Assembly: GCA_963682025.1 (NCBI GenBank)
Contig: OY821519.1
Span: 142,032,429 to 142,096,428 of the forward strand
Length of the DNA: 64,000 nt
Direction of reading: 5' to 3'
Origin: Cordilura impudica
Taxonomy: Eukaryota > Arthropoda > Insecta > Diptera > Scathophagidae
Made by a program: the position numbers and the translations under genes. How positions within the stretch are numbered: the first letter of the stretch is position 1; every line of letters starts with the position of its first letter. The notes under the pieces are model-generated. The model made no database searches and was not told where the DNA came from. It saw only the letters and a list, made by a program, of their open reading frames with translations. Of this stretch, positions 33,418 through 46,064 are shown in pieces.

Positions 33418-36400
33418 TTCTACTCTGTTGTTAGAGTAGAAAACATATAACTTCCCTAAGTACTTCATAGAACACCAATGAAATTCATAATTCATTTAGC
33501 GCAAAGTTTGATCCCTATAAGAATGTTTTGAGACCTTAAAAATTATGCGATAATTCAAAAATATTTCCAATGATTCTTCGCTAAAAATGTCCAGATATTA
33601 ATAAAAAAAAAATAATTTTAAAATATTTGTTTCTGAAACAGCAAGTAATATGTTAATTTAGATTACATTTAAAAAGATTACATTTAAAAAACAGGTAATA
33701 AATTAAAGTCACCCTATGCAGACTTACAAATATTCCCGATAACAGATTATATACCAAATTTGATCTACATACATATTTCGTTTACGTGTACTGACACACG
33801 GGCAGGCAGAAAGCGTTAAATCGACTAAGAAAGCGATTTGTGCCTATGTAAAGTTTATTGACAGTTAAAAATATCACCAGAAAATTATTAAATTTATTTT
33901 ATCAAAAATTTTCTTCTAAACATGCTAAATTAAATATATAATTAAAAAGGGTTCTTTTTTAAAAAAGGTTACATTTTAAAAGAAGTGTATTTAAAAAAAA
34001 ACATTAACTTTTTAAATAAAGGTTACACTAAAAAAGAGAGCTTTTAGAAAATGGTAATTTTTTAAAAACGGTAATTTAAAAAAAAAATTATTTCAGAGAA
34101 AAGGTTTTTTATATGGATTATATTTTATCTTTCTTATTGGCGATTTTCTTTAAAACGATTCAAAAAAATGTGGCAATTCTTCATTAGGCTAATGTGTCAC
34201 GTGCTGTATAACGATACACACACCCTCATGAAGCAAATGCTACAACTACAATGGCAACAATAATAAGGAATATAAGAAAAATAACAAACATATCGAAAAT
34301 TTTTATTTTTGTAAGAGTTTTTTCTCATTTTCATTTATATCTCGTGATCATTTGGGATTTTAATAAGCGATTTTATGCAAAAACGAAGAGTCAAGATTAG
34401 TAATTGAGGGTGTGATCGTGACTTCCACAGACAGACGGTCATGGTTAAATCAACTGACTAACCTATATATACTCTCTGCACATTTGACAAAAAACATTTT
34501 TAAAAGAAAACTTTTTATAAAAAATTAAATATGTTACGTTTTAAAAGAATATATAAAAAATAATATTTTTTCTCAATAATTTAAAAGTGTTTTATATTAA
34601 AGGGTTGTTACAAAAAAATGTATCACTTGGAAAATATTATACAATATACATGATTTTGTATGGACCAAAAGTAGTAATTGATGTACCACCCTCAAATTAA
34701 ATCTAGACATATTTTATGATGTGTCCATTTTTTGATTTTTTAAACAGATTCCAAAAATTTTTGGTTCAGCAGAAAAATATTAAAAAAGTTTATAAACTAA
34801 ATATGACGTGATTTGCATGTATTTACACCCTACGCTATTATGTGGTCAGAGTATCAGAGTATAATGAATTTGTTCTGATGTTTATTTAACATTTTCAATG
34901 CTTTAATTCGCAAAACTATGCGCAAAATGGGTTTTTATTTTTTTCCATCTTGTTTTTTTCCTATATCATATATCTAAATTTTAGCATTTACGATTCAGTC
35001 CTTATTAAATTAGATCAGAAGGGGTCGTATACTTATTTTCAACCTCGTTTATTTTTTAAATTCAGTTATAAGAGTGAATCATTTTTAATCTGGCCCTGAA
35101 AGACATACATGTGTATGCTACATGCATTAGTAAAATTAGTTGTTTATAAAACGAATTGTAAAAAGGATTAAATGAATTTGGGGTGCTGTGTATAACTTTC
35201 AAAAATTATTGATCAAGACCAATACTGTTCGACTTAGAATAATTTTCTGCTGTGTAAAGAACAGTACATTTGAACAGATATTTGAACGAAATTTGGTACA
35301 TGAGCTTAAATGGAATCAATGGCGTTCGTCCTCTATGATTTCGCCTTCAATGATCTGTACATCCAGGTTATGATATGCATATACATCGGTCAAATTTTGG
35401 TTTATGTATGTTTATTAGAACCGTAAACCATCATCCCTGTAGCGAACCTCTTTAATAATAACTTTATGTTATTATCTTATAATTTAATTTATTTTTATTT
35501 ATTGTTATGGTTTTTCCTATCGTGTACTATTGTTAGTTTTCCAAAAAAAAAAAAATAATAATAATCTAAATTTCCTATCGGGGCATATTGTAATCAATCT
35601 CTAAATGTTTTGCTCTTTAAAGTATGAAATTCTTAAATGAGTTTTCATTGTGTGTGTTTGTGTATTTTAGTTCGGTGTTAACAAAAATAAATAGAAGGTG
35701 TATCACTTTTTTTTTAATTTGTGATCTGTTGTAATTTTGTTTATTTTTTTCGTGTGTAAATTTTTATTTTTATATTTGTGTCATCTTTCTTAAATTGCAT
35801 TTAATGAAGATGATATACTTAAGTATGTAAATATAAAAAGAAAAACAAATAAATATAAATAATAAGAAATAAGAAAAATTGTAAGATATTTAATGTTGGT
35901 TTGTCAAAACGATTATTAATTCAAGCAATAAATTATGAAAACAAATAGAAGCGATATTGCTTTGAACAAAAAATAGCAGCAGCACTTAGGGTAAGGTAGC
36001 GAAAACATTTAAGAAGACCTTGAAAATTTACATTTTCATATAAATAATACAGTTGTTCAAAATTTGTATACTTCTGAACATGTGCTCGCATGTAAATGAT
36101 TTGACAGATCAATATGCGGCTCATTTAGTGAAGATTCACTATAGTACTATCTAAAATTTGACAACAAAAAGTTCTTGAAAATGAAATTGTATTAACACCA
36201 AAATCATATTTTAAAAGTTGATCCCAATATTGAATGTAACCTTACCAAAGCTGAACGATAAAGAGCAAAGAAGATTGCAATTTTTTTTTTGCAATAAAAA
36301 ATTAATTAGATAATAAACCGCTAAATATGTAAAGATACATATAAATAAGGGCTATTTGTTGTTGGTACAAAAATGAGTTTTTAATAGTAAACTTTTGAGC

Positions 36401-36959
36401 AAAAAAATATGCTAGACCCACGTTTTCTCATTTTATTATTTTTTAGTTATCTATTCAATATTTCTTGAAATTTTTATGTACAACTAAAATTTAAGCACTT
36501 AAACAGATTCCAATCATATTAGTCATATTTTTCAATAAAAACTCTATTGAAAATGAAAAAAATTTGGTACTTTGAAGGTTCGTACATCACTTCAAAAACA
36601 AAATTTAACTTTTGAATGTTATTAGTAGTTGTGCTACCACTTAGGTAAAAGTTGCATTTCATAATAACACTCTTTAAAAAATTTTTACATAATTGTCATT
36701 TAAAGCAATAATTTTGAACTGAAAACTATTTTAAACCGATTTTATCTGCACTAATCAGTGATATATTTGTTATTAGCGAATTATTTGCTAATTAAGTTAG
36801 CAGAAAATTGTTATTGCGTAGTTAGCGTTTTACAAATTAAAGTTTAAGAAATGCCGTTTTCCAGACATCATTTCGTTTGAACCGAACTATAGTTTTGTTA
36901 TGAACTTATTTTCTCGATTAGACATTTTTCTATACGAGATGTTGATACTAATCAATTTA
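33418..36959. other. AT-rich DNA with small HINE fragments
   Basis: No gene is supported. About 33720-33870 resembles the middle of family A on the minus strand ('ataccaaatttgatctacat', 'aaatcgactaagaaagcgat'). About 34400-34480 resembles the 5' part of family B on the minus strand ('cacagacagacggtcatgg', 'tatatactctctgcaca'). About 34822-34890 resembles the start of family A ('ctattatgtggtcagagtat'). All are short and worn. Frames at 35188-35373 and 35933-36124 show nothing recognisable. Confidence 0.4.
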
Positions 36960-37364
36960 AAACAAGTAAGCGTGTTATATTAGACTGTGCCGAATTTTGA
37001 TACTAAGCAAATGTAAGTAAAATATTTTAATCAGAAAACAATTTGAATTTTAACATTTTTAGAGCTGTTTTCATATTTTCAGATATATCTTGACACTCTG
37101 ATGCCCGATTTACCCCATTTTCAGCCGTAACCTGCTCGAAATAATGAGAAACAATATTATCCTAACACTACCTAGGTAAGTGGTATATTTTGTGAATGCG
37201 CGTTATTTCAAAAGAGAGACGGACAGACGGTCGCTATATCGACTCCAGTTATTAACGGGATCGGGTATATATATATATATATACTTTATGAGATCGCAAA
37301 TTCATTTTTCGATACGTTACGAACGGAATGATAAACCTTTTGTACAGTGGTGTGGAGGCTATAA
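36960..37364 (-). repeat. Family B HINE-like element, full length
   Basis: The 3' end is AACAAGTAAGCGTGTTATAT then TAGACTGTGCCGAATTTTGA. 'gatgcccgatttaccccatt' and a GAGACGGACAGACGGTCGCT core follow, with a long (AT)n run in the 'atatatatatatac' position. It ends at the worn 5' hairpin TACAGTGGTGTGGAGGCTAT. Confidence 0.75.
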
Positions 37365-37564
37365 CGAGAGCATAATGTTGCCCGCAACATGTTATCAATA
37401 CAGAATGAAGTTGTAGATATTCAGTCAAATTTAATATCTGGGAGCTATATTTTGAGCAAAAAAAAAAAAAAATCATATGACTTAAACATCTAGTAATTAA
37501 AGATTTTTTTATAGCACTTTCTTAAAATCAAACAGAAAGCGTATCACTTATAGCAATCAACTGC

Positions 37565-38622
37565 AGGGGCTCTGTTAATATAAAAATATTTATTATTATT
37601 TATTATTTTAACCGGTTAATTTTTAATTTTTCGTTTTTTATTTTTTACTTTTAATTTCTCGTTTTTCATTTGTCATTTTTAATTTTTTTTTAATTTTTCA
37701 TTTTTTTTTTATTTTTAATCTTTAATTTTTTAATTTTTATTTTTCATTTTTTATATTTAATTTTTTATTTTTCATTTTTTATATTTAATTTTTTATTTTT
37801 CATTTTTTATTTTTCATTATTCATTTTTAATTTTAGTTTTTCATTTTTCATTTCTTATTTTTCATGTTTCATTTTTTATTTTTAATTTTTTTGTTTTGAT
37901 TTTTTAGTTTTAATTTTTTATTATTCATTTTTTATTTTTTATTTTTCTTTTTCTCATTTTATATTTTTTTTAAATTTTTTATTTTTTATTTTTCATTTTT
38001 TATTTTGCATTTTTATTCTCAATTTTTGGTTAATTTTTAATTTTTTTTTTCATTTTTCATTTTTCATTTTTTATTTTTCGTTTTTCGTTTTTCATTTTTC
38101 AGTTTTTATATTTCAATTTTCATTTTTCATTATTCATTTTTAATTTTTAATTTTTCGTTTTTCATTTTTTACTTTTTATTTTGCATGTTTCATTTTTTAT
38201 TTGTCATTTTTTATTTTTCATTTTTCATTTTTTATTTTTCATTTTTATTCTTAATTTTTGATTAATTTTTAATTTTTTTTCATTTTTCATTTTTCGTTTT
38301 TCATTTTTAATTTTTTATTTTTCATTTTTCATTTTTCGTTTTTCATTTTTCAGTTTTTATTTTTCAATTTTCATTTTTCATTATTCATTTTTAATTTTTC
38401 GTTTTTCATTTTTCATTTTTCATTTTTCATTTTTTATTTTGCATGTTTCATTTTTTATTTTTCATTGTTTATTTTTTATTTTTCATTTTTCATTTTTAAT
38501 TTTTCATTTTTAATTTTTTATTTTTCATTTTTCATTTTTTATTTTTTATTTTTAATTTTTCGTTTTTCATTTTAAATTTTTAATTTCTTTTTTCATTTTT
38601 CATCTTTCATTTTTATACCCTA
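37565..38622. repeat. T-rich low-complexity array, left part
   Basis: About 1 kb is built almost entirely of TTTTTCATTTTT, TTTTTTATTTTT and TTTTTAATTTTT phrases, with longer-range repeats such as 'ttcattattcatttttaatt' recurring. The opposite strand is correspondingly A-rich, so this is extreme strand asymmetry of purines and pyrimidines. It resumes for about 35 bp at 39411 after an inserted family A element. Confidence 0.9.
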
Positions 38623-39408
38623 TACCACTATGTGGTTTGGGTATAATGACTTTGTGCTGCTGTTTGTAACAACCAAAAATATTTGACCTAGACCCATCTT
38701 TAATTATACCGATCGAATCAGAATCACTTTCTGAGTTGATTTAACAATGTCCGTCCGTCCGTCCGTCCGTCCGTCCGTCCGTCCGTCTGTGTGTCCATGT
38801 AAAGCTTGTAATCAAACTGCAGGTCGCAAATATGAATATATTTTGACGAAATTTGGTATATAAGCTTTTATCGGCCATGGGATGAACGCTATTGAAATTG
38901 GTGAGAATCGGTCCATGTTCAGACCTAGCCCCCATACAAATTACCCCTATGAAATCGACATAAATTGCCATAAGATCCAAATTGTCATATAGATCTTACT
39001 CAAATTGGGTTTGTATGCGTTCATTACATCCATCCATGAGTAGTCCAAAAATGATCCCTTTGGCCCCATATAGAGCTGCTTCCCGATCTTCATTTAAATC
39101 TATTAAAAAACAAAAATATTGCACTGATTCTTCTCAAATTTTGTTTGTATATATTTTTGCAAAATACAAGAGACTTTACCAAATATGATCAGGATCGGTC
39201 CATTTTTGACCTAGTCCCCATATGGATATAGCATCCGATATGAACTTTTTCATATCTGCAGCCAAAAAAATTAATAAAAATCCCACTCAAATTTGGTTTT
39301 TGCTTATTTTCTATTTCCAGTTAGTTGGGCCTAAGAGATAGGGTTTGTAAACGCATGGTATAGGGTATCATATAGTCGGTCTAGACCGACTATAATTTTC
39401 TTACTTGT
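38623..39408 (+). mobile_element. Family A HINE-like element, full length, inserted in the T-rich array
   Basis: It starts TTATACCCTATACCACTATG and has the longest GTCC core in the window (eight GTCC units, then GTCTGTGTGTCC). It ends with the perfect palindrome GTCGGTCTAGACCGAC, then TATAATTTTCTTACTTGTTT. Both borders are TTTTTCATTTT-type array sequence, so the insertion site is unambiguous: between T residues, as for Helentron-type elements. It looks like one of the younger copies. Confidence 0.85.
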
Positions 39409-39410
39409 TT

Positions 39411-39450
39411 ATTTTTCATTTTTTATTTTTCATTTCTAATATTCAAACAG
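39411..39450. repeat. T-rich array, right remnant
   Basis: ATTTTTCATTTTTTATTTTT then CATTTCTAAT continues the array that stops at 38622. Confidence 0.8.
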
Positions 39451-39479
39451 GTTATCATAATATCATAATTTTTTCACCA

Positions 39480-39586
39480 ATACAATCACATTTTGCCTTA
39501 CGACTCACATGTTACTCTCACATTTTACGCTTACATGTTACGCTGTTTTAGAAATTTACCCCCTGCGCTTATAGATGTTTACACAT
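39480..39586. repeat. Right end of a second family F element
   Basis: 'acaatcacattttgccttac', 'acgctgttttagaaatttac', CCCCCTGCGC and TAGATGTTTACACAT match the right end of the 5066-6795 element. A poor match to the left end (CTTAAACATCTAG) occurs at about 37480. If real, the T-rich array would be the interior of this element. Confidence 0.45.
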
Positions 39587-39728
39587 AAAAAAAAACAATA
39601 CTGCGTCTCATAAAATATCTTTAGAATAACCAAAATTAATATATTTCAGAGATTGTTCAGTTTCTAATGCATATTACAAAATTTCACGTTTGTCAATTAT
39701 GAAATGAATATAGAACATTTATATATTA

Positions 39729-40835
39729 CTAGCAGATTCCAGCGCTCGAAATTCGAGTGCAATTTCTAGGCAACTTTATTTTTCAACTTAGCCAATTAAC
39801 AAACCAACACTCTTATGGTTTATTATTATTGTGAATGAAGATAACAAACTCATTAACAAACACATTAACAAATTTTTTAAAACACACGTCTATGGTTTTC
39901 TAGAATAACCGCGTATGTCATAAAATCAAAATATTCAGGGGAGCCAAAAAACGTTATATTTGAAATTATGGGCTCCATATGAGGATTTTAGAGCTTTTTT
40001 ATTTAACAGTTGAGTCAAAAATCTTCAGAGGAATAGATCCTAGAGAAGGACGAAAAAACAATATGTAAATTACACTTAAAGTGTGTGCAGATAAAACAAC
40101 TTATGTCGACTAACGTCGTTTTTTTTTGAAAAAGAAAACCACCAATGCAACCACCCTTGTAGACCTAAGTTGTTGTTGCTTGAAAAATGGATTTTTTTGT
40201 TCGTCAACAAAAAGTTAACGGGAGTTACGATGAGAATATAATAACGTATCAAGAATAATAGTGACAAAAAACAACAGAAATAAACACAAAAGTTTTTATA
40301 AGTGGTTATAAACTGAAAAATAATCCTAAATTATTTTGCATTTTTTTTTTTTCATTAATAACAACGTATGTCGCTTTGTGTCGTTTTTTGAGAAAATAAT
40401 TTGTCAGCGATCAAACGTAGGTTGACATGCGTCGTTAGTGCTGCAAATTAATTTAATAAACATTTAAGTTACGTCGTTATTTAAAGAAAAAACTCAGAAA
40501 AGGTCAAAATATTTTTCTTTAAATTGAACACATGTAAAGAGCGTTAAAATTTAATATATTTGTCATCGTTAACTCAAGTCTGACAAAAATGGACATACGC
40601 GGTTATTCCAGAAAACCACAGACATATCATATGTATAATTTTATGTATGTGTTAGTAGCAACTTTAAATGCAATTTACTGAAAATAAAGGAAAAAATTTT
40701 AAAATCTGTAAATCTGCAAAACGGCTTAAAAGAAATACCTTTCAAATAATATACGTTTGGTCAAAATCGGGATAAAACGGTAGAGCAATACATCGGTCAC
40801 AAGAAATCGGCTACCCTATTAATATTTTAGATGGT
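39729..40835. mobile_element. Family D element containing a family C insertion
   Basis: It starts TACTAGCAGATTCCAGCGCT then CGAAATTCGAGTGCAATT. 'gattattattgtgaatgaag'-like and 'aacaaacacattaacaaatt' follow, then the family C element (39900-40621). It resumes with 'tatgtgttagtagcaacttt' and ends TATTAATATTTTAGAT. Without the insertion it would be about 385 bp. No frame is present. Confidence 0.7.
39900..40621. mobile_element. Family C non-autonomous DNA element, copy 3
   Basis: The ends are CTATGGTTTTCTAGAATAAC then CGCGTATGTC, and the complement of GACATACGCGGTTATTCCAG then AAAACCACAG. The flanks ACGT (left) and ACAT (right), set against ACACATAGCA in the unoccupied family D copy at 14424, suggest a short target duplication of about 4 bp, one copy since mutated. 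Confidence 0.75.
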
Positions 40836-43800
40836 CATTTTCTTATTATAATTCCCTCTTTCGAAATGTTAAATGTTTATTTGATGCTATTATATTAAAC
40901 TTAATTTAATTTATAAGGCTTCGTATTTACGCAGATGAAAAGTTAATATATGTTTACATAACCAATATTTTCAGCTTAAAAATAAAGATACAAAAATAAA
41001 ATAAAAGAACACAAAACATAACATGGATATTTTATCACTAGCATAATATTGCCGGACACTTAATATTTTATCAACTTATGTTTTAGAGTTTAACTTTTTC
41101 TTAATGGCACTTAATGCATGCAGCATTAAAAAACTTCAGTCAATACTAGATAGGCAATCGATGTAACTTTAATTTTTTTATACCGGTTGTTTACTATACA
41201 CTTACGTTTTTAAATGTATTAGATATTGATCGAAATATCGATATGGAACCTAAGAATACATACAATAAGAGGAATGGATCTAGCGATGTACATTTAGCTG
41301 TTATAATTACGAATAATTTATAAATAGGCGTGCTTTTTTTTTAACGAAAATTACGTGATTTTGTCATATTATTTTGTGAAATATACTCAATATATATTAA
41401 ATCTGCATTTCATGAAAATATGAGAGACGATGATCGTGGAGGGTATACATATATTCGACACAGACAACTTTGAAACTTACTCGTATAATTGTGTTTTTCA
41501 CGTTGACCAACATCTATGGCCAAACAAAAACTGCAGAAAACCACTATTCGTACTCATGATACCAAAGTAAAGGTACCTTAAATGACAAAAATTATTTGGC
41601 TTGATTCAACCTCAAAATAATTATTTAACGGAAATATGCATACATATGTACGAGTATATTTAAATGTAAATTTTTATAATTTGGAATTGCGGTAATGGCA
41701 TTTATTTATTTTTTTAATATTTACAAATCATAATGAATTAATAAAATACCATAATACAGGATGGGAGTAAAATTAATTTCAATTTTTTGATTGATAGTCA
41801 GAACTTGTTGAAGTAATAGTTGTAAATTTCTTTAAAAAAAAAAATATGCCAAATTTTGGAATTAATGTGTTAAATTAACGATTTTATATTAATTTTTAAA
41901 TTATTATAGTTGTAAAATTCTTAAAAAAATATGCCAAATTTTGCAATTAATGTGTTAAATTAACGATTTTATATTAATTTTAAAATTATTATAAGACATT
42001 TTAGTAATCTATATACTATACATAGTTATGTAAAACAAATTTGGGGAACGGCTGGACTGATTCTAATAATTTTTAAAATGTTGGATTCGTATACGCCCCG
42101 AATAGCAGAATAATTATTAAAAATCTGATGAATTGACGGGAAAAATAAGGGGGTGTGGCACCTCCATTTAAAAGTATTTATTCAATATTACATATCTCGA
42201 ATACTATAATAGGGAGAGCTTTGAAATTTGGTGCATTGAAAGTATTAAAATTCCCAATTCGTTTAGCATATGCAATGCTAATCAACAAATCCCAGTGTTA
42301 GCCAATGCAAATCTGTGGCTTGGATTTGGAAAATTCATGATTCGGTTATGGTCAATTATATGTAGCTTGCTCTAGAGTTGATGTACGCCGAAAATGGAAA
42401 TGGAGAAACAAAAAAGAATGTCCACACGTTGGCTTTTTAATACATTATTATTTAATAAGATCAGACGAAGAAAATATTATGTAAAAGAAAAACAATTTAT
42501 TAAATCGAAAATAAAATCTGCATTGAAAACAATATATTGAGTTTCAGTTCATTCTTATAAAAAAAAAATGCTTCCATAGTTAGTAATAAATAGTTAGGAG
42601 CTTTTATTTTCAAATTAATTAAAAAATTATGTATTCATCATCATCATCATCATCATCAATATCATCATCATCATCATCATCACTATAATACTATAATTAT
42701 TATGAAAATTAATATTGTGTGAAAAAGAAGTAGAAATAATATTTGTTTCTCTGTGAATATTTTTAATCAGTCCTGTGTCTGGCATTAAGAAATTTTTCGT
42801 AAAATAGATATTTACGAAAAACTTTTATTCTCACATCCTTTTTAAATGACTTTAAAGTTTCAAAGGATAGAAACTTTTATAGTTTCGATGAATGTGGATG
42901 ATCTCTACTAAATATTTAATAATTTAATATTTATTAGAAACTTTAAATCATATATAATAAAATTGTATTCCAGGACATAAAGTGCCAAAAATGTCCTTTC
43001 AAAAATATATTATTAAAAAGATTTCTGATAAAGTTTTCCTAGAAATAGCTCATTAGCTTGTTGTTTAGTAGTTTCGTGAAAAGAAAAGCTTTGAAACATT
43101 TTCCACTTTGTGAAAATGTGATGAGTCTGTAAAACTGCGTACTCAGTTTCGTAATCTCTGATCCTGTATGCTTTTAAAAATCCTTTAAAAGTTTCATTTA
43201 CATATTTTTTTTTTATATAGATTTGATATGTACAAAATATAAAAATGATAATATCTACCATTTACTAATATTGTTGCTATCATCCAAAATATATAATTGT
43301 CTAAACTGTTTCTATATAAAATTTGTATTAAAAGCGGACATGATGTTTGAACCTGCTGCTTTTTACTAATCTCAGAAGCTCTTGTAAAACTAACAACAAC
43401 ATAGTAATTATTTTATTTCTAGTTTTAGATTAGTTATTCATTTACACTTAAAATTTCCACAATTTATTAAAAAAATATACATATTTTTTTTCACCTTAAA
43501 AAATATATTTTGAACTCCAAAAAATTATTTGATCCCAAACAGCCTTTAGAATCTTAATAAATAAATTTATATAATATTAGTAGTCTTTCTTATATACATA
43601 AAATTTTTGATTCAATAAACTATAACATTTTCAAAAATACTTATGATTCTTCTTTAAGAATCAGAAAGCAAAAATTTCTGTTCTTCAAACATTAATTTAA
43701 ACTACTAATTGCCCTAGGCTAAGCATTCTAATGATTTTCTATAAAAGTATTCGTAAGTCTTCAGAATTTATTTGCCTTTCGGAATGTTTTTTATAGGAAA

Positions 43801-44208
43801 CTCAAATTGAAATGAACAGGTGACTCTTGTTATAAAATGAAAAATTTTTTTTTCGTTTTTCCAATCAATACGCTTCTGCCAACGTCAATTTTCGGAATGA
43901 TTATCAAAAAGCGCAGCTATTAAACTTATATATCCGAAATCGATTCAGAAAGGTATTCCGGAGTTATCTTTTGTAATTATTGCATAGCTAGAAGCTTCAC
44001 GGTACTAAATCAGGTGATTAGGATGGTTGTGGAATAATAAGAGTCGAATTTGGTGTGAAATGGTTTTGAAAAACCAAAGCGGTATAAAAACCGCGAGTAG
44101 TATGTACGTAATTCCGGCCCCTTTGTACGGACAGCTTCACGAAAACGGCGCGTAATGCTCAAATAATTTCCTTGTTAATGCAAGCGTGGTTCGATAGTTT
44201 TAAACTTC
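40836..44208. other. AT-rich intergenic DNA with small tandem repeats
   Basis: No gene is supported. A ~95-bp unit ('aatatgccaaattttg.aatt', 'gtgttaaattaacgatttta') is duplicated in tandem at about 41815-41997. A (CAT)n microsatellite interrupted once lies at 42633-42684. At 41436-41485 'tggagggtatacatat' followed by 'ttcgacacag' recalls a family B 3' end. The 43013-43261 minus-strand frame of 82 codons is unassigned. Confidence 0.4.
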
Positions 44209-44900
44209 ATGCACAAAATTGTGTTGGTATTGGATGGTTGGTCAGACATAATAAAAACTCTTTTAATGAGCCTTCAATATAAAAGAAGCGAAGCAGGAGA
44301 AAGCTTTAAATTTATTTTTAACAAAGCGAAAATAATATGTGATGACCTAGACATTTCAGTGGAAAAACTAAATTTGAAAGAAAGCACCCAATACAGGATT
44401 TTGAAGAACACTTTCGTATTGTGCGTTATATTCCTTTATTAGAATCTATTTCGGAAAATGTCAAGTCTAGTTTTACAGAAAAATCTTAAATGTTTTTAGC
44501 ATACCTAAGCTTTTGCCGAAAAATATCACAAAACTTTGGTATACTGAATTGAAAGGGATAATTTCACAAGTTTTGGAGGACTTTGGTGGACTGCACCAAC
44601 TAAAAAAAAGTTCAACTTGCAAAGCTGGAATCTGAAATTATTCGTTGGCAGCTCAAATGGAAAGTTTCAACAGAAGTTCCAGATGAAAGCATAGATGCAT
44701 TGTCTCACTGTTTGGAAGATATATGTATATATATATTATATTATTTCATTGCCGGTAAGCAACTGAGCTGAAAGATCTTTCTCAACTTTGCGGATAATTA
44801 AAACATGACTCAGTTCAACAATGAAGAAAGACTAAGCGCTTTAGCCAGAAACAAGAAATATCTACAGATGCTGTTTTAAACAATTCTTCATCCATGGGCA
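44209..44900 (+). pseudogene. hAT-type transposase remnant (ZMYM1-like / DUF4371 group)
   Basis: A first segment of 77 codons is open. Then, with frame changes, come YIPLLESISENVKSSF, a WQLKW segment, and PV.N.AERSFSTLRIIKT, followed by LSSTMKKD and LARNKKYLQMLF. 'LP.SN..AERSFSTLRRIKT.LRSTM..ERL..LA' is the characteristic C-terminal dimerisation region of this hAT group. The YIPLLDSI..L..RF phrase precedes it in that family. Several stops and frameshifts are present, so it is dead. Confidence 0.7.
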
Positions 44901-45009
44901 ACCACAAAGTTAATATTTAAACAGTATTCTTACGGTCATTTTATACCAGAAACCTCATTTTGTTGAAACTACTTACATATAAAATACCACTCCCAACTGT
45001 AACTGAGAA

Positions 45010-45430
45010 AATATTAACTGAAATTCATGATTTTAATTTGAATTATCATTTAATTTTAATTCTAATTATCATTTAAAATTAAGAAGTTTTTATTTGAAAT
45101 GCAGAAGTTTCCATTTAAGATCAGAAACTAAAATTTTTTCCTAAAAATAGCAAAATTATCACATAAAAATGTAATTTAAATTTCAGAAAGTTCCATTTGA
45201 ATTGAGAAAATTCCATATAATTCAGAAATTTTAAATGTATGTTTATACATAAATTATTGAATTTCAAATGAAGTTTTCTGGATATTAAATGTTGTTTTGT
45301 GAATTTCGATTGAAATTTTCTAACTTTCATAGATCTTTTTTAACTGTAAATTGAATTTTTAACTGATAACTTTGTTTTGTTTTCTAAAATTTCAAATAAA
45401 ATTTTTTCAATTTCAGTTAAAAAAATTGTA
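45010..45430. repeat. Diverged inverted minisatellite-like region
   Basis: Phrases of the type CAGAAAGTTCCATTTGAATT recur on the left side and their complements (AAATTTCAAATGAAGTTTTC-like) on the right, about a centre near 45235. This is similar in layout, though not in exact sequence, to the inverted 21-bp arms at 5086-6389. Confidence 0.35.
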
Positions 45431-46021
45431 TTTGAATTTTAAAATATTTAAAAATATGGAAAGCTTTTCTGCAAGTAAAAATATTTAAAAAAAATTTTTT
45501 TTTATGAAAAACTTTTCAAACTCTTTAAGAAAAATAACTAAAAGCAATTTTTTGGGCAAACCTTAAAAAATATTTATTTAAAAAAAATATTGAGGCCAAC
45601 CTTGAAATTGATTTTTTAATGGTCCAATTTAATTTCGTTATGAATATTATTCATTTTTATTATTTCTAAACAATGTTATATTTTTTATCATTGTGTAATA
45701 AGTATATAAACTGTAAAAATGCTTATGTAATGATTTTGCTATAAAAATTTGATTTGTTGAACTTTTGTAAACTATAATTTGTCATTTTTTAATTGCTTTA
45801 AAATATAAAAATTTTTTCATTTTAGTGTTAATTCTTTTAAAAACTTTTATAATTAATTATAAAACGAGGTATATAATTAAAATTATTTTATATCAACAAC
45901 TGTTATTTTATTGGTAATGAATTTATGGAAAAACTTGTTGAGTTTTTGTTTTGTTTTTTACTTTTTACTTTTTATTAGTACAAATAAACTTTTATAAAAC
46001 TTTTTTTTTGTCAAAAATATA

Positions 46022-46064
46022 CCCCCCCCCTCCCCACCAAAGTGTTGAGTTAGATCCGCGCCTG
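46022..46064. repeat. Probable hAT terminal inverted repeat (right end)
   Basis: A C-rich tract is followed by CCACCAAAGTGTTGAGTTAG then ATCCGCGCCTG. The reverse complement begins CAGGCGCGGATCTAACTC, matching the CAG.GGCGGATC style of hAT ends. It lies downstream of, and in the right orientation for, the hAT remnant at 44209. The partner end was not found. Confidence 0.45.

Noticed and set aside
42633..42684. (CAT)n run considered as part of a His- or Asp-rich coding repeat
   Set aside because: It has no open frame around it and is flanked by AT-rich non-coding DNA; it is a simple microsatellite.
43013..43261. Minus-strand 82-codon frame with RIRDYETEYAVLQTHHIFTK
   Set aside because: It reads more like protein than most short frames here, but I recognise no family and see no splice or start context.
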